Shown: in pieces, positions 8,160 through 16,494 of the stretch
How the letters are laid out: each line of letters starts with the position of its first letter
How positions within the stretch are numbered: the stretch's first letter is position 1
Source of the DNA: CADEDH01 sp047974625
GTDB taxonomy: Bacteria > Actinomycetota > Acidimicrobiia > Acidimicrobiales > SZUA-35
DNA length: 64,000 nucleotides
Assembly (NCBI GenBank): GCA_047974625.1
Contig: JBKECK010000039.1
Coordinates: forward strand, 1 to 64,000
Direction of reading: 5' to 3'
Notes under the pieces: model-generated
Database searches by the model: none
What the model was told of the DNA's origin: nothing
Seen by the model: only the letters and a program-made list of their open reading frames with translations
Translations under genes and position numbers: made by a program

Positions 8160-8979
8160 AACCACCATCCGGTCCCGGTTCCCCCGGCCCTGGTTCACCT
8201 ACACCCTGCGAGTGGTGGTCATCGCCTACCTGGTTTTGCTCGTCGCCTGGCCACTCAGTCTGGTAGCACGCAACGCCCTAGCCGACGGGCTCGGGCCCTT
8301 CGTCGACAACCTCACCGAACCCGTCGTCATCGAGGCGCTGAAGCTCACCGTCGTCGCCGCCGGCACAGCAGTGGTGGTCAACACCGTCTTCGGCGTTGCG
8401 ATCTCGCTGCTCCTGGTCCGCTACGAGTTCCCCGGCAAGCGACTCCTCAACGCCCTCGTCGACCTGCCGCTATCGGTCTCCCCCATCGTTGTCGGCCTCG
8501 CCCTCCTGCTCGTCTACAACGTCCGCGACGGATGGTTCGGACCCACCCTCAAAGACAACGGCATCCAGATCCTCTTTGCCACCCCCGGCATCGCCATGGC
8601 CACCGCATTCGTCGTGCTCCCCCTCGTGATCCGCGAACTCGTGCCCGTGCTCGAGGAACTCGGCACCGACGCCGAACAAGCCGCGGCCAGTCTCGGCGCA
8701 TCAGGACCCCAGACCTTCTGGCGTATTACCCTCCCCACGATCCGCTGGGCCCTGCTCTACGGCATCGTTCTCTCGCTCGCCCGGGCCCTCGGCGAGTTCG
8801 GCGCCGTCAAGATCGTCTCGGGCAACGTCATCGGTCGCACCCAGACCGCCACCCTCGTCGTCGAAGAGCGCTACCAGGAGTTCGCCCCGAGCACCGCCTA
8901 CGCAATCGCCTTCCTCCTCGCCGCCATCGCCGTGGCCGCCATCGTCACCGTCAGCCTCCTACGCCACGACCACCACTGA
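8152..8979 (+). CDS. cysW: sulfate-type ABC transporter permease, CysW-like
   Basis: The 275-residue membrane protein is the second permease half. It has the EAA-type coupling loop 'EQAAASLGASGPQTFWRITL' and the segment 'VDLPLSVSPIVVGLALLLVY', both characteristic of CysW. The start is GTG 8152, inside the end of the CysT-like gene; a longer frame upstream is a by-product of the overlap. The motif 'ALGEFGAVKIVSGNV' near the C-terminus is also diagnostic of this group. It is followed after 21 bases by the ATPase gene. Confidence 0.88.
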   Translation: MVETTIRSRFPRPWFTYTLRVVVIAYLVLLVAWPLSLVARNALADGLGPFVDNLTEPVVIEALKLTVVAAGTAVVVNTVFGVAISLLLVRYEFPGKRLLNALVDLPLSVSPIVVGLALLLVYNVRDGWFGPTLKDNGIQILFATPGIAMATAFVVLPLVIRELVPVLEELGTDAEQAAASLGASGPQTFWRITLPTIRWALLYGIVLSLARALGEFGAVKIVSGNVIGRTQTATLVVEERYQEFAPSTAYAIAFLLAAIAVAAIVTVSLLRHDHH

Positions 8980-9000
8980 CCCCACCACGAGCACCCCACC

Positions 9001-9984
9001 ATGAGCATTCACCTCGAGTCCATCACCAAACGCTTCGGCGACTTCGTCGCCGTCGACAACATCTCCCTCGACATCCCGAGCGGCTCGCTAACCGCACTCC
9101 TCGGGCCCTCCGGCGGCGGTAAGTCCACCCTGCTGCGGATCATCGCCGGCCTCGAGAGCCCCGACCTCGGTACCGTCACCATCGACGGTACCGACGTCAC
9201 CACCACCCCACCCCAACGGCGCAACATCGGCTTTGTCTTCCAGCACTACGCGGCCTTCAAACACCTGACCGTCGCCCGCAACGTCGCCTTCGGCCTCGAG
9301 ATCCGCAAACACCCCAAAGAGCAGATCCGCTCCCGCGTCGACGAGCTGCTACGCCTCGTGCACCTCGAACAATTCGCAGACCGCCTCCCCTCACAACTCT
9401 CAGGCGGCCAGCGCCAACGTATGGCCCTCGCCCGCGCCCTAGCCATCGAACCGAACGTCTTGCTGCTCGACGAACCCTTCGGCGCCCTCGACGCCAAAGT
9501 CCGTAAGGAGCTTCGCGACTGGCTGCGCCGCCTCCACGACGAGGTCCACGTCACCACTGTCTTCGTCACCCACGACCAAGAAGAAGCCCTCGAGGTCGCC
9601 GACGAGATCGTCGTTGTCAACGACGGACACATCGAACAAACCGGCGCCCCCGACCAGCTCTACGACACCCCCGCCAACGACTTCGTCATGAGCGTCCTCG
9701 GACCCGTCACCAGCCTCCACGGTCACCTCGTCCGCCCCCACGACATCGACCTCACACCCCCCGACCAACCCGGACACCGCGCCACCGTCACCCGCATCGC
9801 ACGCGTGGGCTTCGAAGTCCGCATCCACCTCGACGTCGCCGGCCAAACCGAACCGACCATGGCCACCATGACCCACAGCCGTCTCCTCGATGCAGGCCAC
9901 CAACCTGGCGACCATGTCACCCTCACCATCACCCGCGGCGCCACCGCCGCCGCCTTCCACCGCGACCTCGCCCCCGCCCGATGA
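9001..9984 (+). CDS. cysA: sulfate-type ABC transporter ATP-binding protein, CysA-like
   Basis: The 327-residue ATPase carries Walker A 'GPSGGGKST' (residues 35-43), the Q-loop 'VFQHYAAFKHLTV', signature 'LSGGQRQRMALARALA' and Walker B 'LLLDEPFGALDAKVRKELR', plus the switch His in 'VFVTHDQEEA'. The C-terminal 100 residues form a regulatory TOBE-like extension ('LVRPHDIDL'), as in CysA. It powers the transporter encoded by the three preceding genes and ends the operon. About 175 bases without a gene follow before the convergent VOC gene. Confidence 0.9.
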   Translation: MSIHLESITKRFGDFVAVDNISLDIPSGSLTALLGPSGGGKSTLLRIIAGLESPDLGTVTIDGTDVTTTPPQRRNIGFVFQHYAAFKHLTVARNVAFGLEIRKHPKEQIRSRVDELLRLVHLEQFADRLPSQLSGGQRQRMALARALAIEPNVLLLDEPFGALDAKVRKELRDWLRRLHDEVHVTTVFVTHDQEEALEVADEIVVVNDGHIEQTGAPDQLYDTPANDFVMSVLGPVTSLHGHLVRPHDIDLTPPDQPGHRATVTRIARVGFEVRIHLDVAGQTEPTMATMTHSRLLDAGHQPGDHVTLTITRGATAAAFHRDLAPAR

Positions 9985-10160
9985 CGCCGCGCCGGCGCCA
10001 CCGGCCGCTGACATCGCCTGTGCAAGCGGAGCTACCACGCACGTCCTCAGCCCCCAGGAAGTACCCGAGATAAAGCTGCGACGTCACCGACCGGGAGGAT
10101 CGGGCTTGGCAGTCGGCCGATGCCGGACGTACCGCTACGGGGAGCCCGTCAACGGGGTGC

Positions 10161-10577
10161 TCAGGTAGACGGCTGGGCCTTGGTGAGCGTGTAGGCAACC
10201 GGGTGTCGCGGCTCGTAGAGGCTCATCGGGTCGGCGCCGGGTACCTGCATCGTTGTGACCAGCCCCCAACCCTGATCCGAGATCTCGCCATCGAAGGTAG
10301 CGCCCTTCGCCTCCAGCTCTGCTCGCGTCGCTGCAACGTCGTCACACATGAACGAGATCTCGACGTGCCGTTGGGCTTCCCAGGTATCACCGCCCCGTTC
10401 CTGGCGAGTCGGGTGTACGCCGAGCTCGCTCGGACCGGTGCCGAATATGAGCCAACCTGTCGATGAACCATCGTCGGTGCCGCCGTTCACGAACGCGAAG
10501 CCCAAAACGTCGCGCAGAAACGTCCGAGTGACGTCGACATCGTCGGAGTACAGGAGCGTGTGCACCGCAGTGATCAT
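10161..10577 (-). CDS. VOC-superfamily (glyoxalase/bleomycin-resistance fold) protein
   Basis: The 138-residue protein has the paired beta-alpha-beta-beta-beta layout of the VOC fold: 'LLYSDDVDVTRTFLRDVLGF' at the start, 'VEISFMCDDVAATRAELEAK' in the second half and 'TTMQVPGADPMSLYEPRHP' at the end. Metal ligands in this fold are usually one His and one Glu per half; 'RHVEISF' and 'LYEP' supply candidates in the second half, and 'VHTLLYS' one in the first. Substrate cannot be inferred. It stands alone, convergent with the transporter operon and downstream of the alcohol dehydrogenase on the same strand. Confidence 0.75.
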   Translation of the reverse strand: MITAVHTLLYSDDVDVTRTFLRDVLGFAFVNGGTDDGSSTGWLIFGTGPSELGVHPTRQERGGDTWEAQRHVEISFMCDDVAATRAELEAKGATFDGEISDQGWGLVTTMQVPGADPMSLYEPRHPVAYTLTKAQPST

Positions 10578-10675
10578 CGCCCGAGTCTGACACGACCCAG
10601 CCTGGTCGCGTCCTCGCCGGCGGCCGATCGCGGAGAGACGCCTTCCGTAGCGCCCTTCGTCATCTCGCCTTCAGG

Positions 10676-11863
10676 TCACATAGCTTGTTCGTACAATCCG
10701 CGGACATCACCGCGGCTGGGGTAGCGCGGCGTGTTCAAGATTATGAGGTCGCGTAGAGCGTCGGTGGTCAACGTGTCGAGGTTGTCGGACGTAGCGCCGA
10801 GCTCGCTGAGGCGGCGGTCGGTGCCGACGGTGGCGGAGAGTGCCTCCACTGCCTTGATCGCCGCCGCTGGGTCGGGTTCGGCACCGAGGGCGGCGCCGAC
10901 GTCTGCGTAACGATCGGCGACGGCATCGAGGTTGAATCGCATCACGTGGGGGAGCATCGTTGCGAGCGTCTGCCCATGGGCGATCCCTAACGTGGCCGAG
11001 ATGGGGTGGCCAGTGGCGTGGACGAGGCCCAGAAGCGGCCCGGACGAAAAGGCCCGGCCGGCCAGGTGAGAAGCGATCTGCATGGTTGCACGGGCTTCGA
11101 GATCCTTGCCTTCCGCAACGGCTCGGGGGAGCGCTCGGCCAGTGAGGCGGATGGCGTGAAGCGCCAGACCATCGGAGTAGGGATTCGAGGAGTTGGACGT
11201 ATACGCCTCGATCGCGTGGGTGAGGACGTCCATTCCGCACGCGGCGGTCGCCTGCACTGGGAGCCCGACAGTTAGGACTGGGTCGAGTACAACGACGCGA
11301 GGCTTCACGTCAGGATGGCTGAACGTCAACTTTCGGTGGTCTTCGGTACGGGTGATGAGCCCACCACCGTTGGTCTCGGATGCGGTGCCCGAAGTCGTCG
11401 GAACGGCGATGGTCGGCAGACACTGGGCCGTGGTTGTCGCCGCCGGTGCCAGGGTGGTGAAGTCGATGTGGTCGGCCGCGTCAAGCTCGGGCGAGAACGC
11501 GAGTCGCAGGTCATCGACGCCTGAGGGTGCTGCCATGGCGATGTACTTGCCGCAGTCCATCACGGATCCGCCGCCCACGAGCACGACCACGACATCGTCG
11601 GTGCCAAAGTCTCGAACAGCCGCAACCCCCGCTGCGACGTTCGCGTCCGTTGGGTTGGGGTCGACGTCGGTGAAGACGGTCCATTCGAGATCGTCGTTGG
11701 TGAGGACTTTGGTGGCGGTATCGAGAATGCCGGCTGCGTCGATGCCCGGGTCGCTGACGACGAAGGCACGGCTGCCGTGGGCTCGAACGTGTTGGGCGAG
11801 GTTGTCGACGGTGCCCTCGCCCACGTTCGTGGTCGGCATGGGGTCAAGAGTAAACGGGGTCAC
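10676..11863 (-). CDS. iron-containing alcohol dehydrogenase family protein
   Basis: The 395-residue protein matches group III alcohol dehydrogenases (also maleylacetate reductases). It has the NAD-binding 'VLVGGGSVMDCGKYIAM' and the family motifs 'AVPTTSGTASETNGGGLITR', 'AACGMDVLTHAIEAYTS' and 'GLVHATGHPISATLGIAHG'; the Asp and His residues in the last two bind Fe2+ or Zn2+. I place the start at GTG 11863, just before 'TPFTLDPMPTTNVGEG', with a purine-rich ribosome site upstream. The preceding 20 codons of open frame do not look coding. It would interconvert an alcohol and an aldehyde or ketone with NAD(P); the substrate is unknown. No pathway partner is adjacent. Confidence 0.85.
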   Translation of the reverse strand: MTPFTLDPMPTTNVGEGTVDNLAQHVRAHGSRAFVVSDPGIDAAGILDTATKVLTNDDLEWTVFTDVDPNPTDANVAAGVAAVRDFGTDDVVVVLVGGGSVMDCGKYIAMAAPSGVDDLRLAFSPELDAADHIDFTTLAPAATTTAQCLPTIAVPTTSGTASETNGGGLITRTEDHRKLTFSHPDVKPRVVVLDPVLTVGLPVQATAACGMDVLTHAIEAYTSNSSNPYSDGLALHAIRLTGRALPRAVAEGKDLEARATMQIASHLAGRAFSSGPLLGLVHATGHPISATLGIAHGQTLATMLPHVMRFNLDAVADRYADVGAALGAEPDPAAAIKAVEALSATVGTDRRLSELGATSDNLDTLTTDALRDLIILNTPRYPSRGDVRGLYEQAM

Positions 11864-13060
11864 TTCTTCGGCTCTCCCTTGGATGCGGTGACGGCGGCCA
11901 GTCTCAGAACGACATTCTAGCAAGAACAGGAACTATTACTAAACGGACTCCTGTCGGCACAGGAGGAGGTCGGCGTCTTGGGAGGTGGGGCCGGGTTCCG
12001 CATCTGACATCGAATTCCTCGCCGCCATGACCGCCTCAGAGTGGCATGCCCAGACGCACCAGCAACACACGTCGTCTGTCTGTTGAGCTCGTTGCTGTCG
12101 TCGTCGGTCGAGTGCGCCACCATCTCTGCAGTCCAGTGTTGCGAGCAGTCTGACCATGTCGGCCAGCGTCGGCGCGTCACCCCCACTCGACTCGGCATCG
12201 ATGACGGTGTCGACAACCAGGTGGAGCTGGCGATGTTGGCTTCCTCGGTGGCGGGGAGGCCCGATGGGCCATCGACGATGCAAGCGCGGCAACCATCTGG
12301 GTGCGGCGGGCCTGGATCTCGTCGATGGATCGGAGACAGGGCCCGACATCGAACGGGTTGAGGCGTGTCGGGCCGCCGGGCAACTGCGCCAGTCCTTAGC
12401 CGCCGAGTCCTCGCGCAACTCGTCATCGCGACGACAGCACCCTAAACGTCGCTGGCAGTTGTGAAGGCTCAGCCCAGGATCTTGGCGGGTTGTCGGCGGC
12501 ACCGACCGGAGCGCCATCCGCTCCGATGAGGCGCTCGGGTTGATTGGCGATCTTCGGTCAGTCGCCTCCGGCGAAGGAGCACGTGGATTGCAGCGACGAG
12601 CCGAAAGCGAGCCAGCGATGCCTGCCCGAACGCAGCGTGAAGTCGCTGGCCCCGGGGATGACACATCGTGGGAAACATGGCTGGGGTGCTGTCCAGGGCC
12701 TAGGCGAGAAATACCGGGCATAGCCCGGGCCGGCCCCCTGAGACCCAAGCACGGAACGCAACGGCCCAACCGGGTCCGAGCACCGACATGCCTCTCCGAG
12801 CCCCACGTCCGGAGTCCCGGCGGAGATCAGGCCGAGGTTCGAGATCGCCCGCCGTCATGGCATCGGGCAGCGGCAGAGCATGTGCCCGCTCCGATATCGA
12901 CCAGACACCCACCGGCCGCGCCGTACAGCTCGAGAAGGCGTCGGTCGGTCGGACCGACGGGGCGCGCCATCGGCCCGATACCCCGCCCACTGTCGCATAG
13001 GCCAGCCGTGGCACCCCCTCGATGCGTGATCAATGGCCCAGCAGCACCCGGCGCGACAAG
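11864..13060. other. 1.2-kb stretch without a convincing gene
   Basis: Several frames are open but none has consistent codon use, a ribosome site and a recognisable family. On the minus strand near 12200-12390 a piece reads 'LNPFDVGPCLRSIDEIQARR', weakly reminiscent of the effector domain of a FadR/GntR regulator, and adjoining frames could continue it after frameshifts. If real it is a decayed regulator of the dehydrogenase next door. The rest (12470-13060) shows nothing I can assign. Confidence 0.4.
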
Positions 13061-13074
13061 GGCCCCTGCACAGA

Positions 13075-13093
13075 TACTATTAGGCTTTCCTAA
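13075..13093 (+). promoter_or_regulatory. -10 element with overlapping iron-box-like inverted repeat
   Basis: 'tactat' at 13075-13080 is a good -10 hexamer. It is followed at once by 'ttagg', four bases, 'cctaa' (13080-13093) and then 'cct'. The 17 bases from 13080 match the DtxR/IdeR consensus (TTAGGTTAGSCTAACCT) at about 14 positions. A repressor bound here would cover the start of transcription of the cupin gene, whose ATG is at 13128. Confidence 0.5.
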
Positions 13094-13127
13094 CCTCTCG
13101 GTCCAAGCCTCGAGGAGGCGTAGCACA

Positions 13128-13508
13128 ATGAAACTCATTCGCAGTGGTGAAGGTACTCGGCGCCGGCCGCCAGCTCCGAACGCGCCGACAGTGGAGGTGC
13201 TCTTCGGCGGTGAGAACGACAGCCCCGATGTGGGTGTGGTGAGGGTGATCGTCCCAGCGGGCGCGGCAATGCCCGAGCACGATCACGCCGGTTCTGACGT
13301 GGTCTTGGTCCCGCTTGTCGGATCGGTCGAGATTGACGACGCCGACGGGACGATCACTGTTGGGGCCGGTGACGCCGCACTGGTCCGCAAGGACGAGCGA
13401 GTGTCGCTGCGCAACCCCGGCGCTGCCGCCGCGGAGGTGATCGTAGCCGCAGGACCTCCGGCCTTCGTGGCGTCGATGCAAGCCTGGCCGCCAATCAATG
13501 CCGGTTGA
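13128..13508 (+). CDS. small cupin-domain protein
   Basis: The 126-residue protein is one cupin barrel. The first metal-binding motif is 'GAAMPEHDHAGSDVVLVPLV' (His-x-His about 40% along), followed by 'GSVEIDDADGTITVGAGDAA'. A strong ribosome site 'gaggagg' sits about 10 bases before ATG 13128, which fixes the start; the frame is open far upstream but that part is low-complexity. Single-domain cupins of this type bind a metal and may act as small enzymes or sensors; the substrate is not known. The upstream iron-box-like site suggests expression under iron limitation. It stands alone. Confidence 0.8.
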   Translation: MKLIRSGEGTRRRPPAPNAPTVEVLFGGENDSPDVGVVRVIVPAGAAMPEHDHAGSDVVLVPLVGSVEIDDADGTITVGAGDAALVRKDERVSLRNPGAAAAEVIVAAGPPAFVASMQAWPPINAG

Positions 13509-14022
13509 GACGCTCCGCTCGGTCAACCGGACGAGAGTCAACGGCAGGATCGCGACCCCTTGTACCGCCTGAAGCCGGAGGACGTCGGCTCAGCTCTCTC
13601 GTCTGCAGCTGACGTGTCGAGCGTCTGGCGATAGCGGTCATGGGCAACAGTCTCTGCTTCGACACCCTCAGCGAAGCCGGATTCAACGAGGTCGAGGTGG
13701 TCTTAGTACCTGCAGGAACGGATCCTGGTCGCCGTCATGCCGTGACCGGCGACTGTCGACAGCCGGCCGATGTTCACCGGGAGCCACCACCGGGTCGGCC
13801 ACTGGAGCTGGACCCCGCCGATGACGGCGCGGCCCAAGCCTCGCCACGGGGCCCAACACCTTCGCCCGCCGCAGCGACGATCGCTGACGACTCGCCGTGG
13901 ACGACACCAAGGATGTGACCAAAGCCGAACTCGTCGCCGCCTTCGAGAACCTGCGACCAGGAGCAGCGGCGGCCTCACCATAGCGCTAGGCGACCCGACA
14001 AGCGCGGCGGCTGGTTCAAGAT
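13509..14022. other. 0.5-kb gene-free spacer before the nik-type operon
   Basis: No frame here has family-like sequence. Near 13900-13984 the plus strand reads 'DTKDVTKAELVAAFENLRPG' before a stop, which could be the tail of a lost gene, but no start or upstream domain supports it. The spacer lies downstream of the leftward transporter operon and of the rightward cupin gene. Confidence 0.4.
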
Positions 14023-14652
14023 CTACGGGCGCACGGCGATGGGCGTGGGCGGGAGATCGATGGTGCGATGGGCCACAGTATGGAGGAGGGCGTCGTCGTG
14101 GGAGATGGCGAGGACGCCGAGCCCGGTGGTGGCGGCCTGGTTGAGGATGACCTGCCAGAGATTGGCCTGGGTGGCCGCGTCGAGCATCGCGCTGATCTCG
14201 TCGGCCACCAGGAAGCGGGGTGAGGCAGTGAGGGCTCGGGCCACGGCGATGCGTTGCAGCTCACCGCCGGAGAGCTCATTAGGGTAGCGGTCGAGCCAGT
14301 TATCGGCGATGGCCAGCTCGCCCAGGAGACCGTCTGGCGGATCGCCGGCCTCGGCCAATATCTGCCGGAGCCGCCAGCGGGGGTTGACGGCGTGCTCGGG
14401 GTGCTGGAGGACAAGTTGCACGGGGTAGACACCGCGGTCGGTAGGGTGCCGGCCGTCGATGGTGATGGTGCCGCTGTCCGGTGAGACGTGGCCGGCGAGG
14501 ATGCGGCCCACGGTGGTCTTCCCGCAGCCGCTGGGGCCCCGCAGTCCGACGATCTCTCCCTCACCAACGGTCAGGTGCAGGTCGTCAACCACGACGCGGT
14601 GACCGTAGGCGAACCGGATGCCGGCGGCTTCCAAGCGGCCGGTCTCAGGCAT
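14023..14652 (-). CDS. nikE: nickel/peptide-type ABC transporter ATP-binding protein, NikE-like
   Basis: The 209-residue ATPase has Walker A 'GPSGCGKTT', signature 'LSGGELQRIAVARALT', Walker B 'FLVADEISAMLDAATQ' and switch His in 'LAISHDD'. It belongs to the Opp/Dpp/Nik subfamily ('VQLVLQHPEHAVNPRWRLRQ'). It is shorter than OppF because it lacks the usual C-terminal zinc-type Cys extension, as NikE proteins often do. ATG 14652 overlaps the end of the NikD-like gene by 8 bases. It is the last gene of a five-gene leftward operon that starts with the binding protein at 19345. Confidence 0.85.
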   Translation of the reverse strand: MPETGRLEAAGIRFAYGHRVVVDDLHLTVGEGEIVGLRGPSGCGKTTVGRILAGHVSPDSGTITIDGRHPTDRGVYPVQLVLQHPEHAVNPRWRLRQILAEAGDPPDGLLGELAIADNWLDRYPNELSGGELQRIAVARALTASPRFLVADEISAMLDAATQANLWQVILNQAATTGLGVLAISHDDALLHTVAHRTIDLPPTPIAVRP

Positions 14653-15634
14653 GGATGCACCTCACGATCGAACGACCGACGGGGCGAGGTTCGGGCCTCG
14701 CCTCTTCGCAAGCAATGGTGGCCATAGGGCAGCGGTCGGCGAACAGGCAGCCGGAGGGGAGGGAGTCGGGTAGCGGCTGGGCTCCCGGTAATGGGGTGAA
14801 GCCGTTGGCCGGCAGGGCCGCCCACAACGCGCTGGTGTAAGGGTGGCGCAGCTCGGCCCCGTGGCCGGTGAAGGCCGACGCGGGAGCGGCCTCGACCGTG
14901 CTGCCGGCGTAGAAGGTCACGACGGTGTCGGCCACGGTCAAGGACACGGCCAGGTCGTGGGTGATAAGCACCACGCCCGCTCCCCCATCGGCCAGGGACC
15001 GGAGGGCCCGCAGCGTCTCGACTACCACCTCGGGGTGGAGACCTGGGGTCGGCTCATCGGCGATCACGAGGCGGGGATGGCCGACGGTGCCGATGGCGGT
15101 CAGGGCCCGCCGGGCCATGCCCCCCGACAACTCAAAGGGGTAGCGCCGGGCGGCTGCGGCGTCGAGGCCGAGTCGGGTGAGGGCACCGCTGGCACGGGCT
15201 CCGGGCTGGTCATGGCCAGCTAGGTAGGCAGCCCGTTCCACCTGAGTGCCGGTGCGGTGGACTGGGTCGAGGTGGTTAACCGATTGGGGGATGAGGGCGA
15301 TCTCCCGGCCACGGAGTCGGCGGAGGCGGCGCTCGTCGAGCGGTGTTCCCCGGTACCGGATAGTGCCGCCGACCACCGCGTTGGGGGGCAGGATGCCGAG
15401 TACGGCGTGGGCCAGGAGGCTCTTGCCCGATCCGCTCGATCCGACCACCGCTACCACCTCCCCGGGCCGGACCATCAGATCGAGCCCGGAGACCACCTCG
15501 AGCCGGCGTCGACGCAGGCCGGCCACGTAGCGGGTGAAGCTGATGCTGAGATCGGTCACGTCGAGCACGGCGTCGTCCTCGGCTCCTGGGGAAGCGGGGA
15601 TGCTGGAGGGGGCCGCTTCAGGCTCGGTGGTCAC
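14645..15634 (-). CDS. nikD: nickel/peptide-type ABC transporter ATP-binding protein, NikD-like
   Basis: The 329-residue ATPase has Walker A 'GSSGSGKSLLAHA', signature 'LSGGMARRALTAIGTV', Walker B 'RLVIADEPTPGLHPEV' and the switch His in 'VLITHDLAVS'. The C-terminal oligopeptide-transporter extension is present ('GCLFADRCPMATIACEEARP'), whose Cys residues can hold a metal cluster. The start GTG 15634 overlaps the NikC-like stop (GTGA); the open frame upstream lies inside the permease gene. It pairs with the NikE-like ATPase to drive import. Confidence 0.87.
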   Translation of the reverse strand: MTTEPEAAPSSIPASPGAEDDAVLDVTDLSISFTRYVAGLRRRRLEVVSGLDLMVRPGEVVAVVGSSGSGKSLLAHAVLGILPPNAVVGGTIRYRGTPLDERRLRRLRGREIALIPQSVNHLDPVHRTGTQVERAAYLAGHDQPGARASGALTRLGLDAAAARRYPFELSGGMARRALTAIGTVGHPRLVIADEPTPGLHPEVVVETLRALRSLADGGAGVVLITHDLAVSLTVADTVVTFYAGSTVEAAPASAFTGHGAELRHPYTSALWAALPANGFTPLPGAQPLPDSLPSGCLFADRCPMATIACEEARPEPRPVGRSIVRCIHA

Positions 15635-16494
15635 AGGTGAGCGCTCCCGGGATCGGTCAGCAACCGGAGTTGCTCGCCCAGTGTGTCGACCGCCTTCACC
15701 ACCGCCAGCAGGGCCAGGCCGGGCAGGGCAGCCAGCCACCATGCCCCGGTGGAGAGGTAGCGCATGGAGTCGGCCAGGAGAATCCCGACCGCCGGTGAGT
15801 GGGGCGGAAGGCCAAGGCCGAGGAACGACAGCGACGCTTCGTGCAGGATGGCGTGGGGGAACTGCAGCACCAGCCCGACGGCGAACTGGGGCAGCAGGTG
15901 GGGCAGGATGTGTCGCCGGGCGATGGTCGGTCCGGAGCGTCCGAGTCGGCGCGCGATCATCACGTAGGGCTCGCTCGCCACCCGTCGGGCCTCGCCCCGC
16001 AGCACCCGAGTGAGGGACGGCCAGTGGGTGATGCCGACGGCGACGATCACCCCGGTGACACCACCGCCGGCGGCGAACGAGACCAGGATCAGCAGCACCA
16101 GGTGGGGTACCGACAGGAACAGGTCGACCAGCCAGGAGACGGCGGCATCGACCCGCCGTCCCAGCACCCCGGCGGCCGAGCCGGCCAGCAGGGCCACGAT
16201 AGCGCTGACGGTGGAGGCAACGACCCCGATGAGCAGGCTGAGGCGGAGCCCGACGAGGGTTCGGGCCAGCTGATCGCGGCCCAGCCAGTCGGTGCCGAAC
16301 GGGTGATCGAGGCTGGGTGGTCGTCGACGGGCCACGAGATCGGGGGTCTCGGCCGCTTCGGTCAGCACCGTGCCGGCGACGAGGACGGCGACCAGCCCCG
16401 CCGACAGCAGGCCCACCAGCAGCAGAGTGCGGGATCGCCGGCTGGCGAGCGCTCCGACATGGATCGACGATGATGGGCGCCGGACGGCGATCAT
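15631..16494 (-). CDS. nikC: nickel/peptide-type ABC transporter permease, NikC-like
   Basis: The 287-residue membrane protein shows the OppC/NikC layout: an N-terminal membrane segment ('TLLLVGLLSAGLVAVLVAG'), the signature 'DHPFGTDWLGRDQLARTLVG', and the coupling loop 'YVMIARRLGRSGPTIARRHI'. The end 'LRLLTDPG' is typical of the family. It starts at ATG 16494, overlapping the NikB-like stop by 4 bases. With the NikB-like protein it forms the channel. Confidence 0.87.
   Translation of the reverse strand: MIAVRRPSSSIHVGALASRRSRTLLLVGLLSAGLVAVLVAGTVLTEAAETPDLVARRRPPSLDHPFGTDWLGRDQLARTLVGLRLSLLIGVVASTVSAIVALLAGSAAGVLGRRVDAAVSWLVDLFLSVPHLVLLILVSFAAGGGVTGVIVAVGITHWPSLTRVLRGEARRVASEPYVMIARRLGRSGPTIARRHILPHLLPQFAVGLVLQFPHAILHEASLSFLGLGLPPHSPAVGILLADSMRYLSTGAWWLAALPGLALLAVVKAVDTLGEQLRLLTDPGSAHL

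Noticed and set aside
12177..12383. Possible FadR/GntR regulator relic on the minus strand
   Set aside because: Only one short run resembles the family, no helix-turn-helix part was found, and joining frames would need several arbitrary slips.
12640..12800. Structured RNA (RNase P, SRP or group II intron) suggested by GC-rich stems
   Set aside because: None of the conserved sequence signatures of those RNAs is present.
12540..13127. In-frame upstream extension of the cupin gene
   Set aside because: The stretch is low-complexity and unlike the family, and a strong ribosome site and promoter lie directly before ATG 13128.
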